In this document: in pieces, positions 13,490-26,700 of the stretch
Layout: every line of letters begins with the position of its first letter
Position numbering within the stretch: position 1 is the stretch's first letter
Origin: Anisakis pegreffii
Taxonomy: Eukaryota > Nematoda > Chromadorea > Rhabditida > Anisakidae
Direction: 5' to 3'
Length of the DNA stretch: 64,000 nucleotides
Assembly (NCBI GenBank): GCA_035041965.1
Contig: JAPYMA010000218.1
Span: 33,050-97,049 of the forward strand
Notes under the pieces: generated by a model
The model's input: only the letters and a program-made list of their open reading frames with translations
Told to the model about the DNA's origin: nothing
The model's database searches: none
Translations under genes and position numbers: made by a program

Positions 13490-14160
13490 TATCATTAACT
13501 CGTCCGGGCCTAACACGGTTTTCTATTTGACAGGGTTTTCAATCTTTTCCTTGTTGATTCAATCGCTCTCATAGCTTTTATCACAAAAAGTGTTCTCTTT
13601 TGCTAATTTCTCATTCATTTCACTTAACAGTTAAAGTCAAATTCTCATTCTATTAAATACACTCTATAATTGATCATTTGACTGTCGAACGTTGTTGAGC
13701 AATAATATTCGATTGCTGTATTGTTGATTTTGGCTGTCAACATTCGTCAACGTATCCAGTAAATAGTATATGCTACAGAATAAGAAAATAATTCGAACTG
13801 TGAAGTGAAATGAAACGAAGTGAATGAGAAAAACTCATCAAGAGAATGATATTCGCATGCAATAGTTATGAGAGTGAACAGAACACGTCTGAAAAGAATG
13901 AGAATGCAACTAAATCAGTTTGAACTGAGCATGTCATAGAGACAATAGCTTTTCAAGCAATCATAATCGACTGCAGTAATGAGCAACACAATCGGTCTCG
14001 GACACTAAATTCTTTCACGCCACTGAGCTTCCGGACCGGATTTCCGTTTGTTACTGATGTTATACGTAGAAATAGTAAGTTCTTTTATGGGGGGGGGTGA
14101 AGGCATCTTATCAAATCATCAAAAGGGGTAATGGAACACTCGAACGTGAGAACCACTGAT
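13490..14160. mobile_element. hAT-type MITE, copy 2 (5'-truncated)
   Basis: Homologous to 8085-8707, beginning near CTCGTCCGGGCCTAACACGG and ending GTGAGAACCACTGAT, so the right terminal repeat is kept and the left one is missing. It contains a poly-G tract near 14090. It lies in the intergenic space between the first and second collagens. Confidence 0.75.
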
Positions 14161-14614
14161 ATTGAACATTTGCTGACTCGTCTTAACAGTCTACCGAATT
14201 TCAATTAGCTCGCTTCACATCTCACTCCAGTTTAGGTCAGGTCGCTGATCACTCATCTTAACGGCACATCAAGATTCAACCACTTCGACTCACCACTGTG
14301 CTTTTTAGACGAAATCATTGAAATGGTAGCTCAAATGCCTTTTCCGTTTACTAGGAACATATAGAATGCGTAGGAGTGAAACTCACGACTAAAACTCAAC
14401 TTCAAATGAATTTTGAAGGGGCTAGTGAAAAAATTTCGACTGCTGAAATCATTCGGCTGATTAAAGCTCACTCTTAGGCTTATCTGTAGGCTAACACTTG
14501 AGCTCAGGTTCCAAACGTTGAATCATTCATTATTGCTGGAGGATATTCGAATCGGATGTCGACACTTTTCACGGGCTGTTTACAAGACGAGTTTTCGATA
14601 GGTCTCAGGAAAAA

Positions 14615-17187
14615 ATGACAATCGATTCGAAACCGTCATGGCGCCGAATCCATTCCGTCACACTGATTGGCGGTACAATCATATGCTGTGTGATACTGAC
14701 AGCTGGAATGTTCGTAAGCTATCTCCTTTATAATGAAATTGCGGAGATTCGTAGGACGCTTTCACACGATATGACCAACTTCAAGGTATTACTCATTTGT
14801 TGAGCACTCTCTTTTGCATTGCCAGTACACCCCACTCAGTTCATTATTAGCCTTTTCTAATCAATTTTTCATTAAAAGTTCACTTCTATACGGCCATTAA
14901 AATTGTTCGAAAATATTTTTTCTAGTTCAAAGCAAGTTTAGGCACTAGAAAGAATTTCATGTGATTTTTAACCGTTAAGGAACTCACTGATGACGCTTGG
15001 AACAATCTGATATTGATAAAACGCTCGAATGCGGCTCCGAGTCGAGAGAAACGCCATAATACGGGACCACCTCAATATACAACTGCTTCACCTCAATATG
15101 CAGTTGCTCCGGAAGTGAACATCAACAGTCCAGAGGTTCAACCCATATGCAGTAAGTAACCAAATCACAGGATGTTCATCGAAAAAATGCACTTCTATTC
15201 TACTTTCGTTCCCTTTTCATATAATCTCTTTTTTTAAAACTCAAAATTAGTTCTTGACCGACAAAGCGCTCGAATCGGTACTTTATAGTGAGATAAGTGA
15301 ATTTATTTTTCACTTTATAGTGAATTTTATTTTTCAGTGTGTTCACCAGCACCAAGCAACTGTCCACCCGGACCGCCTGGACCAAAAGGTGATCGTGGAC
15401 CGAAGGGAGGTAAGTTGCATAAAAGATTTTGTTTCCATTTATTTTGTGATTAAAATGAATCTCGTGCACGATGCTGGTGGACTCTTTGGTGGAATTAGAT
15501 ATTCGTGGACTCTCAGTGAAATTGATGAGCATCGTGCACGAGATTCAACCAAACCATTAATGTTCACACATATAGTTCTTTCAATGAATTTCATCTATGG
15601 ATTGTATTGGTTAATGCGGTCGACCCGTAAACGACCCATAAACTCAACTGTCTTGAAAAGATTTAGGTGCCTTGAAGAAAGTGATAATGATCGACTAATT
15701 TTCAGAGCCCGGTCCACCAGGCATTCCAGGTCAACCAGGTGCTCCTGCTCCACAAATTGATATAGTACAATCAGTCAATACTGTAAAATGTCCAATGGGT
15801 CCTCCTGGCCCTAGAGGACCACCCGGTCCACAAGGAGTGCCAGGTGAAGATGGTGAACCAGGAAGACTTGGTCTGCCAGGTAATAGAGGTTTGAAAGGAC
15901 CACTTGGACCACGAGGGACTATGGGACCACCAGGTATCAAAAAGTTACTGCATCTGAGATATAACGGTGAACAATGCTTTGGAAATTAACATTTCTCATC
16001 AATATTCTAATGGATGAAATCCATTAAAATGTTGATAAGAAATTTAGTTTTAGCTTGTTCCTTGAGTAGTGAACTATTTTAGAGAAATGATTATTCGAGG
16101 TGTCACGTTGACTAACTGATCCATTTTGAATAATGTCTGATAATAAAACCATCGTTCATTTTCGACTGATTTGACCTCCATAATGTTACGCATATGGTCA
16201 AAAACTAAAATCATCATTAATTTTTTGGATCACATCTCTATTGAGATAGAACTTTTTTCCTCAAACTCGCCAAGCAAGTGTGAAAGAAGATCCAATTCAT
16301 ATTCAGGAATGCCGGGACCACAAGGCATGCGCGGTCCGCCTGGAAGGAACGGAAAGATTCCGATACGAATATGCGGACCAAAGGGGCCTCCGGGTCCACG
16401 TGGACCTCGCGGTCCAGCCGGTGAACCGGGCAGGTGGGGGATGGATGGCCTAATGGGACCTCCGGGACCACCCGGTCCTCCTGGTGATTGTGGTTTACCA
16501 GGAATGGACGGTCCACCAGGACCGGTTAGCGACATTCATTTCTACTTTAACGCTAGCGGGACGTCCAAAGACTTTTGCTTCTTCTCTCCAGTATCAAATT
16601 AAATTTGGAATCCAGGCAGCTCCCTTGTTACCATCAAGATTTTCTAACATTTTCGATAGCCAAATAACTTCCTGAATCTACACAACCTAGAAAAATTCCA
16701 GAATGAATTACGACCTACGTGAGCCAATTCGCAGGTGAGGCGACAAATGACTGAGGCTCGAGGAGATGTATTTATGTATCACAATTGATTACTCTTTCGA
16801 TTTATCTTACTTGATAAATCGAAAGAGTAATCAATTGTGCGGAAAAGGCATTTAATGTTAGTATAGATATGAAAAGCACCTTCCCACAGGAACCCACCAT
16901 GAAGCTGTGCATATATAAGAGGCGATGCTTAGTGATACTAATGTTTCCAGCCTGGACGACCAGGACGCCCTGGACTGGATGCTGAATACTGCAAATGCCC
17001 ACCACGTGTCTCAACTGTGGTCGTCGCTCGGCCTGCTGTCTCGGTCATAAAACCAGTTATTTCACAATATCCGATTCAACCCAAAACACCACATGTACCC
17101 TATGCAAGACCACCGTCTGCATATCCTGAACCTATTCATATTTTATCACCGGTCGCGAAACCACTACCCTCATATATGCAAGGTTGA
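14615..17187 (+). CDS. Cuticle collagen, six exons
   Basis: Secreted structural collagen of the nematode cuticle. Exons 14615-14785, 14980-15151, 15338-15409, 15706-15933, 16307-16524, 16951-17187; sum 1098 nt, 365 aa, all phases consistent. Residues 1-57 hold a short cytosolic basic part and a hydrophobic segment ([20 protein letters not shown]), ending TNFK. Exon 2 starts [10 protein letters not shown] and has the subtilisin-type site SREKR. Cysteine knot ICMC...NCPPG is followed by Gly-X-Y, an interruption ([15 protein letters not shown]), then exactly 15 triplets to the exon end. Exon 5 restarts GMPGPQG with an interruption (IPIRIC). The C-terminus is [11 protein letters not shown] plus a long Pro/Ser/Tyr-rich non-collagenous tail absent from the paralogs. 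Two oddities: the middle cluster has one Cys (VKCPM) rather than the C..C of the others, and extra cysteines occur within Gly-X-Y (RICG, GDCG). An AG six bases before ATG may be a trans-splice site. Confidence 0.9.
15457..15546. repeat. Perfect 19-bp inverted repeat in a collagen intron
   Basis: Arm GAATCTCGTGCACGATGCT at 15457-15475 is the exact reverse complement of 15528-15546, with a loop of about 52 nt, inside the intron between exons 3 and 4 of the second collagen. Confidence 0.85.
15991..16043. repeat. 25-bp imperfect palindrome in a collagen intron
   Basis: Arms 15991-16015 and 16019-16043 pair with three mismatches around a GAA loop (centre AATGGAT GAA ATCCATT). It lies in the intron between exons 4 and 5 of the second collagen. 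Confidence 0.75.
16780..16839. repeat. Perfect 27-bp inverted repeat in a collagen intron
   Basis: Arms 16780-16806 and 16813-16839 (outer ends CACAATTGATTACTC and its inverse) match without a mismatch around a 6-nt loop TTACTT. It lies in the last intron of the second collagen, about 110 bp before the final exon. Confidence 0.9.
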
Positions 17188-17418
17188 AAGCAATCTAATA
17201 ATGAAAACAGCAAGGTTTACTCGATCAAGCGTGCACCATTTTGCACGTAAACAAACATAATTATTCAGCTGATAAGTCATATCGTTTCCTAACTATGATT
17301 AACTTATTTGACGTTCTAATTCATTAGTTCCTGAGCTTAATACGTTTAGTAGTACGTTATAATGATGAATGTTGCTATATTTTTCAAATAGAAATATCAC
17401 TTGCACTGTCATAATATG

Positions 17419-17424
17419 AATAAA
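17419..17424 (+). promoter_or_regulatory. Poly(A) signal of the second collagen
   Basis: AATAAA 232 bp after the stop codon of the six-exon collagen. Confidence 0.45.
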
Positions 17425-18519
17425 AACGTCATACTCGTCAGTCATTCATTTAGTTGCTCGCAAGTTATACAGAAAATAACGACTACGAAGGGATAACCAG
17501 AATTTTGATTCCGCACAATCGAAATCTAAACACCAGTACATAAACAACACTCATTTTCTTCATCTTAGTCATTGAAATCTGAAATTTTTGATGACCTATG
17601 TCAGCTCAGAGTCATTAGTGGGCCATGACCGATGACCTGAACTATCATAACAACCTGGTTATCCCTTCCTGATATATCAGTGGAACGGATGACTTCCTGC
17701 TGTCGATGAAGTGGGCATCAAGACGATTTTATATCGATGGCACATCTTTACGAACGGAACGTGTGAATGAACGAAATTAATCTGACGAATGATCAAAAAA
17801 CTCGATCGTAGGTAGGCGATTATTGATAATTTGAGGGATGCCAGCAAAATTTCATCCATTATAATTATACTTTATCCTCGTCAGTTTCACGCACCATTAA
17901 AAAGACTTCAATTAATTTGCGTGAAAGAAGACATGAAATGCAATGATGCTGCCGAATGAGTCTCACTATAAAATGGCGCATTCAGCGAGCGATCAAACAC
18001 TTGATCCTAATCATAATATTACCCTACGATGAAATCCCTATTCTGTTAGAAAATCTTAGCAAAAATTTCAAATTTTCTGCCATCCTCATGTTCGTCTTAC
18101 AGAGCAATTGGTCACCTTGCTTTTTCTAAGTTTTTTTTCCAATTTATTTGCATTCGATTGCAGTCACTGATCAGGCACGGAATCGACTTTTTTTCACATT
18201 TCAATGATGTTATCTGCAGTTTGGTTTCCCAACCGCATACTTTCTATTCATCTCTTGATTAATGATAAATTGATTCTATGATAAGAAGAAGTGATTATAT
18301 TTATTGGTATTCTTCGATAAAACTAAACTGCTACGCTTGAGTCCAATACAATCATTCGTGAAGTAAGCTCTTTTCGAGTACAACTTATTGCGACTGTGGA
18401 ACATGCACAATGACACTTGTTTTTGAAAAAAAATCAAACAAGAATGAATATTTTTGAAGGGCATTTTTTTGGCAATTTCAAAGAATTTACTTCTGCCTCA
18501 CCACCACCTGCTGCGTCGT

Positions 18520-18564
18520 AATTTCAGATTTTTGCTAAATATTCTTTAGCAAAAATCTGAAATT
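18520..18564. repeat. Perfect 20-bp inverted repeat
   Basis: AATTTCAGATTTTTGCTAAA (18520-18539) and its exact reverse complement (18545-18564) flank a 5-nt loop, giving a stable hairpin in intergenic DNA. Confidence 0.9.
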
Positions 18565-20034
18565 TAACATTTTCGATTTGGTTTTCAACTAAATATGTAA
18601 GAGAAATCATTGTGGATATCCTGATGAATAAAAATTCCACTTATGCATTAGTTGCTTCTTAACGCCATGGCTTCTTAACGTCGTTCCGTCGAAGGTGGTA
18701 GAATTACATAGCAACTTGAAGATGAGTAAGAATATTACTTGAAAGTGATAATGTTATTAATGCAAGTGCAACGATTGTTCTGCAACATTTCGCGTCTGAA
18801 TTCAAAAATCACGTATTTCTTTCTCTGTTGCCAAAGAATAAATATATTCAAAAGCTGTCACAATTGTCATCGGCTATGCAAAACCGATCAAGAATGGTGA
18901 TCGTGCATCGTTACCGAATGGCTTTCCGTAGTGCTCGTCTCAAAATTTCACATTATCATTCAAAGAAAGGAACAGTAAGCACACACACAAAAAACAGCAA
19001 TAACCAATTACCTTCTGTTGAGCAAATTACCACACAAACCGGTTATTTTATGAGGCAATTCACCAGAAAATTATTTCATTCATAATGAGATGATTCTACC
19101 ATTGTGCCTGCCCAACGCAGCATTTAAACGATACGAAAAAACTTCGTTGAAGGCGTTTCAAAGTACTAATGCAATTTTCTACTGAATAGCACTTTTAGCA
19201 GCACGACCGGCTCTATACACAGCAATAGATAGATACGTGCCAGTATAAATACGCCTTCAACTTCGTACGATCACTTTAATGTTCTGAAGGCAAAACAGTT
19301 CCGTTCCGCTGGTTTCGACAATGCTTCCAATTGATTAGATCGGTGTTTTGATAGTCATTTATAGTTCCTTAATTGCGGTCATCGTACGAATATGAATCAG
19401 AAATTACCTTCGGAGCGGATAAAATAGTAGTATCATCGTTTAAAATTCAACATTAGTTATATGAATATGTTTGAAAAGGTAGAATTTAGTTAGATCAAAA
19501 ATGTTACTTGAATATAAATTAACATTTAGCTCGAATAGCTGCTACGCTTCAAAATTACCAAAATATGAATGATGTGTACATAGATGGGATGAAAGTATGA
19601 ATAATTATTTGTTTTCTGATCAAATTTGTCTCATTTTCATCTAAAACACTTGTATTATTTGCCACTATGAATATTGTTTCCAATACGACACAGAATCGCC
19701 TAAAATTCTCTAATTATAAATATTGATGATTGTCTACTAAAGTGTTGGTGAAATTTTCATCTACAGATCACAACCAACTTTTTTATCTTCAACTTGGAAA
19801 CGTTTTGAAACTATTGTTATTGTTTTGAATGTTGAGAATGCAATCCATTCTTTGGATCGAATTTTCGTTCGATGCATCGTCGTTTGCATTACGATTGCCA
19901 GTTGGATAACCCGACCATAGTTTTCAGTCAGTTTCGGAGGCGAAAACTTCGTTTTCGTCTTAAACCTGTTTCTATGATTCGATCAGGTACTTTCATTACG
20001 TATCGATTAGGCTATTATAACTTTCAGGATTCAA

Positions 20035-21199
20035 ATGATTAGTGGTGGCAAACTGGTGATCTGCATTGGGTCAGCGGTGAGTGCGACGCTGATATTTGGA
20101 TCGCTTATCACGATTGCGATACTTTTTAACGACATCAACACTTTGTATGAAGATGTTATGAGCGATATGGCTGAATTCAATTACATCACGAAGGATTGCT
20201 GGCATGAAATGATCGTGATAATGAATGGTCCGGGCGAGAATAGCGCTGTAAGTCGCAAGAAGCGTGAAGAGGAACAATGTGCCACATGTGGTGAAAACTT
20301 TAACGATTGTCCTCCAGGTCCACAAGGACCACCTGGAGATCCGGGTTACGATGGAGAAGACGGAGCGCCCGGTATGCCGGGTAAAGACGGTGCTGATGGT
20401 GTCACGTATTTGTTCAACGAGAACGGTGGGTGTATCAAATGTCCGATGGGACCGAGAGGTCCTGTGGGACCAGTGGGACCACCTGGACCAATCGGCCCAG
20501 ACGGGCGCCGAGGCACACACGGACGAAAAGGGAACGATGGAAGACCTGGACGAAATGGACCTCGCGGGGATGCCGGGCCACGAGGTAAGATTTCATTGAC
20601 AAAGTGTTGAATTCAAACAAAATGAAATTCATCACAAAATTCGATATGAGAAGGAATAGCACAGTCAACTGATGATGTGCTATAACAAATTCATAGGAAT
20701 ATTTCATGAGAGTTTCCACCATTCGTCATTCTCTGTTCGTAATATCAGAACAAATTTGAGTACTGATTCTAAGTACACCCGTTACATTACTGCATTTCCT
20801 AATCGACTTGTTGGGCACTGATCCTCGCGAGTTAAATTGCTTCCTGGTTTCGGTGTCCGTCCTTCCAGTTCTTTTTCTAGGAATCTCATTAAACAGTATC
20901 GTTTAGGTGAACGCGGTGAAACTGGCCAAAGAGGACCACCAGGCAAAGACGCTCAACGTCACAAAGGAACCAAAGGACCAAAAGGTCCCACAGGTCCCGA
21001 AGGGCTTCCTGGCCGCCCTGGTCCATCAGGAAGAAGCGGTGAGAGGGGGCCCCAAGGACCTCGTGGCCCGCAGGGTCCGGAGGGCCGACAAGGATCTCGT
21101 GGAAGACGGGGACCGCCTGGAGAACGGGGAAGTGTGGGATTGCCAGGGCATGATGCGTCTTATTGTCCTTGCCCATCACGCGTGACCGTGGCCGTCTAA
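20035..21199 (+). CDS. Cuticle collagen, two exons
   Basis: Intact cuticle collagen of 280 aa from exons 20035-20584 and 20907-21199 (843 nt; phase 1 junction inside a Gly codon). Residues 1-45: membrane-spanning N-terminus ending [14 protein letters not shown], so the intron found at this place in the other collagens is absent. Processing site SRKKREE at about residue 75, then the cysteine pair QCATC and DCPPG. A first Gly-X-Y block ([13 protein letters not shown]) is followed by an interruption with NGGCIKCPM, then exactly 15 triplets to the end of exon 1. Exon 2 starts [10 protein letters not shown], is interrupted at DAQRHKG, and continues to [25 protein letters not shown] acceptor ends 7 nt before ATG, compatible with trans-splicing, and AATAAA lies 82 nt after the stop. 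The product should be trimerised, cleaved and disulphide-linked outside the hypodermal cell (family knowledge). Confidence 0.92.
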
Positions 21200-21280
21200 A
21201 AAAGCATCAGAAACACCATTCGAAATTTCTCACTTTTTTCGTCGATATCACTTCATTTTATGCGAACGTTTAAGTCTATC

Positions 21281-21286
21281 AATAAA
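21281..21286 (+). promoter_or_regulatory. Poly(A) signal of the third collagen
   Basis: AATAAA 82 bp beyond the stop codon of the two-exon collagen, at a normal distance for nematode 3' UTRs. Confidence 0.6.
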
Positions 21287-23510
21287 GTCGCCTCTATGAA
21301 TAAATTGCTATGGAATGATGTAAAAATGGCAATCTATGAAATCAGTTACTGTACGCTTTTAATTGATAAATTAGTATCATGTTTCATGAAATCAGCGGCA
21401 GCTATCGCAGGAGGGCAGAAACATTTGTAGAAATTTGCACTTCCTTACTCAAACGTAATAAAATCAATCCTTCATGGAGTGCATGTTAGAAAAACCATCA
21501 GCTCGATCGAATGCCAATAATTTGATGCAAAAAATAGCTCCATTGAATAAATAGTCGTTAACAAATTTGCCTTTTAAGATCACTGTACTCCAAAATTTTG
21601 CTTCAAAAGTCTCGTTTTTATCTATTCGCCACTATTATGTGAAATAAACACGTTTGAAGTTTGACCTGCACAATTACTTACTCTTCATTCAGAGAAAAAT
21701 CAATCACGCATTACGAACTTGTCCTGTTTTGAATGCTACTGCATATTACAACTACACTTTTATTCCTTAACTGACAGAATATTGGAAACATGAATCATTA
21801 TTACTTTTTGCATTGCATATTTAAAAAGAGAGTGCATGATACGGTCACCTGTTAGGTAATCATTTTATCCACGGTTATCAGTAGGCATCATAAGGTAAGA
21901 TAGAATTTTTGAACACTCATGAGCTTCATCAATTTTCTCTGCAATTATATGATCCAGAACACCCTCCTCGTTCAAACCGATCTACAATTTACAATCTTTG
22001 TGTAGTCTTGTGATAAAAGGAGTTAACCTGGATGGCAGATATTATCATCTTTACAAAACCAGTTTAAAGCAGATGAACGTTTGCGTTGATTTTTCAAAGT
22101 GTTTTAGATATCACTGGAATGATGGCAATGTTGCGAAACAATTAAATCTGCTGAGCGATTGGGGTCATGAATTACCAAATCCAAGTGAAAAGGATGAAAA
22201 AGTAAACGAATTATAAATATTTAAGTTAGACCACTGTAATTACCAATCAAGGTTGCTTTTCCAGATCAAAAATGCATCAGCTTCAATCAGTTCTTAAAAT
22301 ATCTATGTTATTTTTGATTTGATCATGATAAGATATGAGGAGGCTGTCATCGGCACGAAGAAACCTGGAAGCAAGCAAGCAACGCCACTTGAAATGCTTA
22401 AGAGTTATCAAATGTTCATAGTGCCACTTTAATCTACGGGGATTAGACTGATCTATTCAGTATTTCTGACTGCACTTTACTCAACTTTCATAGTAGACCT
22501 GTTTGTTTTCCATCCTGTCCAAGGACTTCGCAGTAGACAGCCAACAGATTGCTAGGTTCAAACTTAAATTCCACCACTGCCGACGAATTAAGATTGGATT
22601 CATCTCATTATACGCTATCATCTCGTTATATACTATCAAACGACGGCAACAAGTATAACAAATATAGGTAGTTTCAACTACAGCAAATATACGAAAGATT
22701 TTCGATAATGATCAAGAGGGCGGAAGTTTTGATTCTTTTTTTGAAATGAAGTTGTGATTCTCTAAAAATAAATGTTTTTGAGGAAAATTTTGACTGGAAA
22801 GAGAAAGTGATTTTTTTTCGGAAGGAATATCGTCTTGGTTTGTCCTCAATTCCTTCGAATCGGTGACATGAAATTTAGACAGGTGGTCAGTGACGACAAA
22901 AAACTTTAACGCGCATCATTTCCGTTCCTACTCATTCCAATTAAAGTTTCATTCTGTGATGATTACCGACAAACAAACACTTTCTTGATCAGCCAATCAA
23001 CTTGTTCAATTCAATGCGAATGTGAATAAATACATTCACTAAGGAACAAATACTGCAGCACTTCACTAATCTTTCATTTAATTTATATTCATTCCAGACT
23101 CTGCAAGATCGTTATTTGCTGGAATAATGCTTTCAGTGATCAACCAAAATGACTCTCTTCGATGAAATATTGTGAACGAGTAATCTCGATTAAATTCATT
23201 ATCGCATAAAATTCGTTCGCATTGTTCTTAGATGTTTTGTGGCTGTTTCAACTGCTTGTGTCATACTATTTTGATTTGTCGCAATCCAGTAATAGATGAT
23301 GGTTGCTTTTTCCTAAATTATCGTTCATTTGTTTCACTTTGTATGGCTGTTACATTCAAATGGACTATTTGATTTTCTACTAGCATCGTCTAATAGGTGA
23401 TTCCGTTTCGAAAATTTTCAGTGTATTAGCTAAACAGTTTAAAATCAAATTCAGAATCTCATGTGGCGGGCCAAATATTATCAAAGACGGGCCAAATATT
23501 ACCAAATATT

Positions 23511-23766
23511 AACAAATTGCCAGGCTTCAGACTGTTTCGTTGATATTTCAATATATCATAACTGAAAAATGCAAAAGCAAATTCAAATTCGACCCGGTCC
23601 ATGGGCCGGGAGTTGCCGACGGCTGCTCTAGTATATGTCAAATCAGTAACAATGATCATCAAATTGACACAATATTAGTTCGCCAAACGAATTCGTTTGC
23701 TTTTGCATTTTTCAGTTATGATATATTGAAAGATCAACGAAACGGTCTGAAGCTTGGCAATTTGTT
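23511..23766. mobile_element. Foldback / MITE-like element with 75-bp arms
   Basis: The left arm (about 23511-23584, starting AACAAATTGCCAGGCTTCAG) and right arm (about 23690-23766, ending TGAAGCTTGGCAATTTGTTA) are near-perfect reverse complements, separated by about 105 bp. Very long terminal inverted repeats and no coding capacity fit a foldback MITE. Directly upstream, CGGGCCAAATATTA is present twice (about 23468 and 23489), with a third partial copy of the AAATATTA part. Confidence 0.8.
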
Positions 23767-26700
23767 AGCTTGAAAATTTTTCTTACAGTTCGATGACTGC
23801 AAAGCAAGTATCGTTAGATGTTGACTGGAGGAACCGATTCAGTAGTCACATTAAAAAACGAATCAGCTAATCTGACATTCCAACATAAGCTTACGTTCTT
23901 AAAGTTCATTGAATCACTCATTTCTAACCATTTCTAAACTCTCCTATCAAATAATTTCGTTTCGTTTTTTTTTTGATAGCTTGCTTCCTACCCTGGAACG
24001 GGTTCGTAATAATTAAAAGCGAAAGTGTTATGCAAAACCTAAAGACGCTGAAAAAATAAGGTTAACTAATTCATTAGCTTTATAAAAGAACATGCCATGC
24101 CATTCACTACCTCACATAATATTTCAGAAATTGCAATACGGTTAATTTCGTCGTCCTTCTTTCTATTTGAGAATTTTCGATCGTTTTATTCATACTTGAG
24201 CGCATTCTTGTGCGAAAACATCAAAAAAGTGCCGACTAAAAACAAGCAATTGAATTAGACTTATTACCCTTTGTTTTATCCGTCCGTTACGATGCTGCTA
24301 AACGATCATGAATTTTCAGTGAATGCTCGTCCGTCCTTTTAACTGTCACATTGCTCCTCGTTTGAATTGACGAAACTCTGAATTTATTAAAGCACAGTCT
24401 GCATTCGAGTTCTTTTTTATTATTTTTAGAACAACGCAAGCTACTTAGATTCAATTATACTGATATATGCAAAAATTTGTCCAATTGTAAATGACGTTTT
24501 TTTTGTTGTTTGAAATAACCAGGAATCGACCACCCTCTTCTTCATTATCCTTTAATGGAATACGATAAATGACTAGAGGTAACCAACTTCTGCTCACTGT
24601 CAAATTTAGAACGTTGACACGCTGAGAGGATAATGAGCAGTTCTTCAAACGGCTAGACGGTAACAACCATCATTGTTCATGCCTCCGCCAGTGAAATTAA
24701 CCGTATTTGTAACTTGCGATAAAATTCTCTTGCGGTCGACTATGGCATGCTTGAATCGTAGATCGTTTCTCGAATTTTCACACGTAAAATGTGAACGATT
24801 CTTTAATCTCACAATTTTTTTCGCTCCATCCTCTACACCTCTCAATAACTGTTTTTACATTACACTTAATGTGCAGTTGCGTGGAATGCGACAATACTGA
24901 ACGATAATCCTAACGTCTTTTGACAAAAAAACTGATGTTCTTTAATTTGTAAATGTTCTTTCGCAATTTTCATTCCACAAAAAACCTGTTAATTGTTTGT
25001 TTCAATTATGACTTCGAAAATGAATTTTTCGATTCGTTGACGATGAAAAGAATCGAAACTTTTTCAAAATAATCACAAATAGAAACGACAAATTTGTTGA
25101 CATTGTCGAAATGCGTTTTGCACTGAGAAATCAGTGTTTTGTTTAAGTAATGACTTGATATTTGCATAATATTCACAAACAAAGATCCGTTTCTCTCGAC
25201 GAGTAGTCCTTCAAGCATTGTTTGATTTCAATGCCTCAATGGAAACGTGCTTTGACGAAGATATGCAAAATTGGTGTTGAAAGAAAACGGTAGCGAAAAC
25301 GGTTGTTTCACACTAGCCTATATCAAACTGCTAATTATTAGGGAAAAACATTGAATATTTTATATCTGCTTGCGAATGTTGCTGAGGAGGTTCGTTGAAA
25401 AATCCAGATGAAACATTCGTCAAAGAGTTTATTTTAATACATTCAAGGTATCTCTGACTAAAGCATGTAAAATGAGTTGAAAGTGCGATGGTTTATCTCA
25501 AAATGTGCACAGGAATTTTTGTCGTCGATACAGTCTCTCTAATGTTTCATATTCTTTGCTAATCGTTCAATTAATGCGAATATGAGATTGCATTTAGTGA
25601 TTGATAGCTGAGACGTTGTTATTTTTTAGAAGAATGTGATCAAGTTTTGTTATAATTTCAGCATTGTTTGGGATTGCAGGAATGATTTAGGCGTTTCATT
25701 TGTATGTGGTACGTCAGCAGGTGGTGAAAATGAGCGATATCATACTGTGCGGGATGTGGAATATAAGTTTGTGAATGCGTAATTGGTGAATTATGAGTGA
25801 ACTGAATGCATAAATGATGACGACTTTGAGAATTTCGTTGATTTCAGAATTCATTGAAAATAACTGCAAGAATCGTAAGAAGACACCAGTCTTGTAGTCC
25901 GGTTTACAAAATAACTTGAAAATTTCATTATGAGGAAGCAATTATAGTAATAATAATGATGACACTAATATTATTAATAGTAATTATAATGGACTGACGA
26001 CGATCATTTGTTTGCAGTGGTGCAATTTATCGATGGATTTCTTTAGAATAATGCAACAGGACTGACTGGTCGTGCGTTTGCATGCCCGAGGTATATGCTT
26101 GAGGTATCATCCTCGCACACAAAAATTGTTTTGAATAAATGAGTTGACTGACGAAACGAAAATTGCTTATCGTCATTATTGCACTGTTTATGTGCCGTAA
26201 TAACAAGATAATGAGGAAATTTATTGTTTTCTTCGTTATTCGTATTACTATTATTGCGACGATTCCAGTATTCATAGCGATTGAGTCAAACAACGTATTT
26301 TTTTTTATGTAGACGATCTGCACTAGGATTCGGAAAATATTGACTGTGCGGATAAGATTTGAACAAATAAACTTGCATATAAGAGTGATCTTAAGGCGAG
26401 CGACTCAGACGATGAAAATCACCAATGACATAGAGAATTTTGGTTGCTAAGTGCCGACCGATTCAATGATGCGCTCTGCAATAAGGATTCAGTTGTTTTG
26501 TGATTGTTCCTTTAAGGTATTTTAGTAGGATCAGGATCGTAATCCATATTAGTAATAACAATAATGGACAGCAATTCACGTTCCATTAGTGATTATATCA
26601 GTATAGCACATTGCGGTTGGGTAAGTAATTCATATGAGGGTGTAGATTTGAAATATGTTACGTCTACTTGAGCACCTGCTTGGTTCAACTGGTATTTTGA

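Larger units (their letters stand above)
17188..20034. other. Intergenic region between the second and third collagens
   Basis: No gene supported. It includes the 3' flank of the second collagen with AATAAA at 17419-17424, a perfect hairpin at 18520-18564, and an unrecognised open frame at 18828-19085 that lacks a domain or convincing splice sites. The last few hundred bases presumably hold the promoter of the third collagen. Confidence 0.5.

Noticed and set aside
18828..19085. 85-codon basic frame between collagens
   Set aside because: No recognisable motif and no supporting splice sites.
15731..21179. Minus-strand and alternate-frame open frames across the collagen genes
   Set aside because: They are shadows of Gly-X-Y coding, which keeps other frames open because of its GGN-CCN composition.
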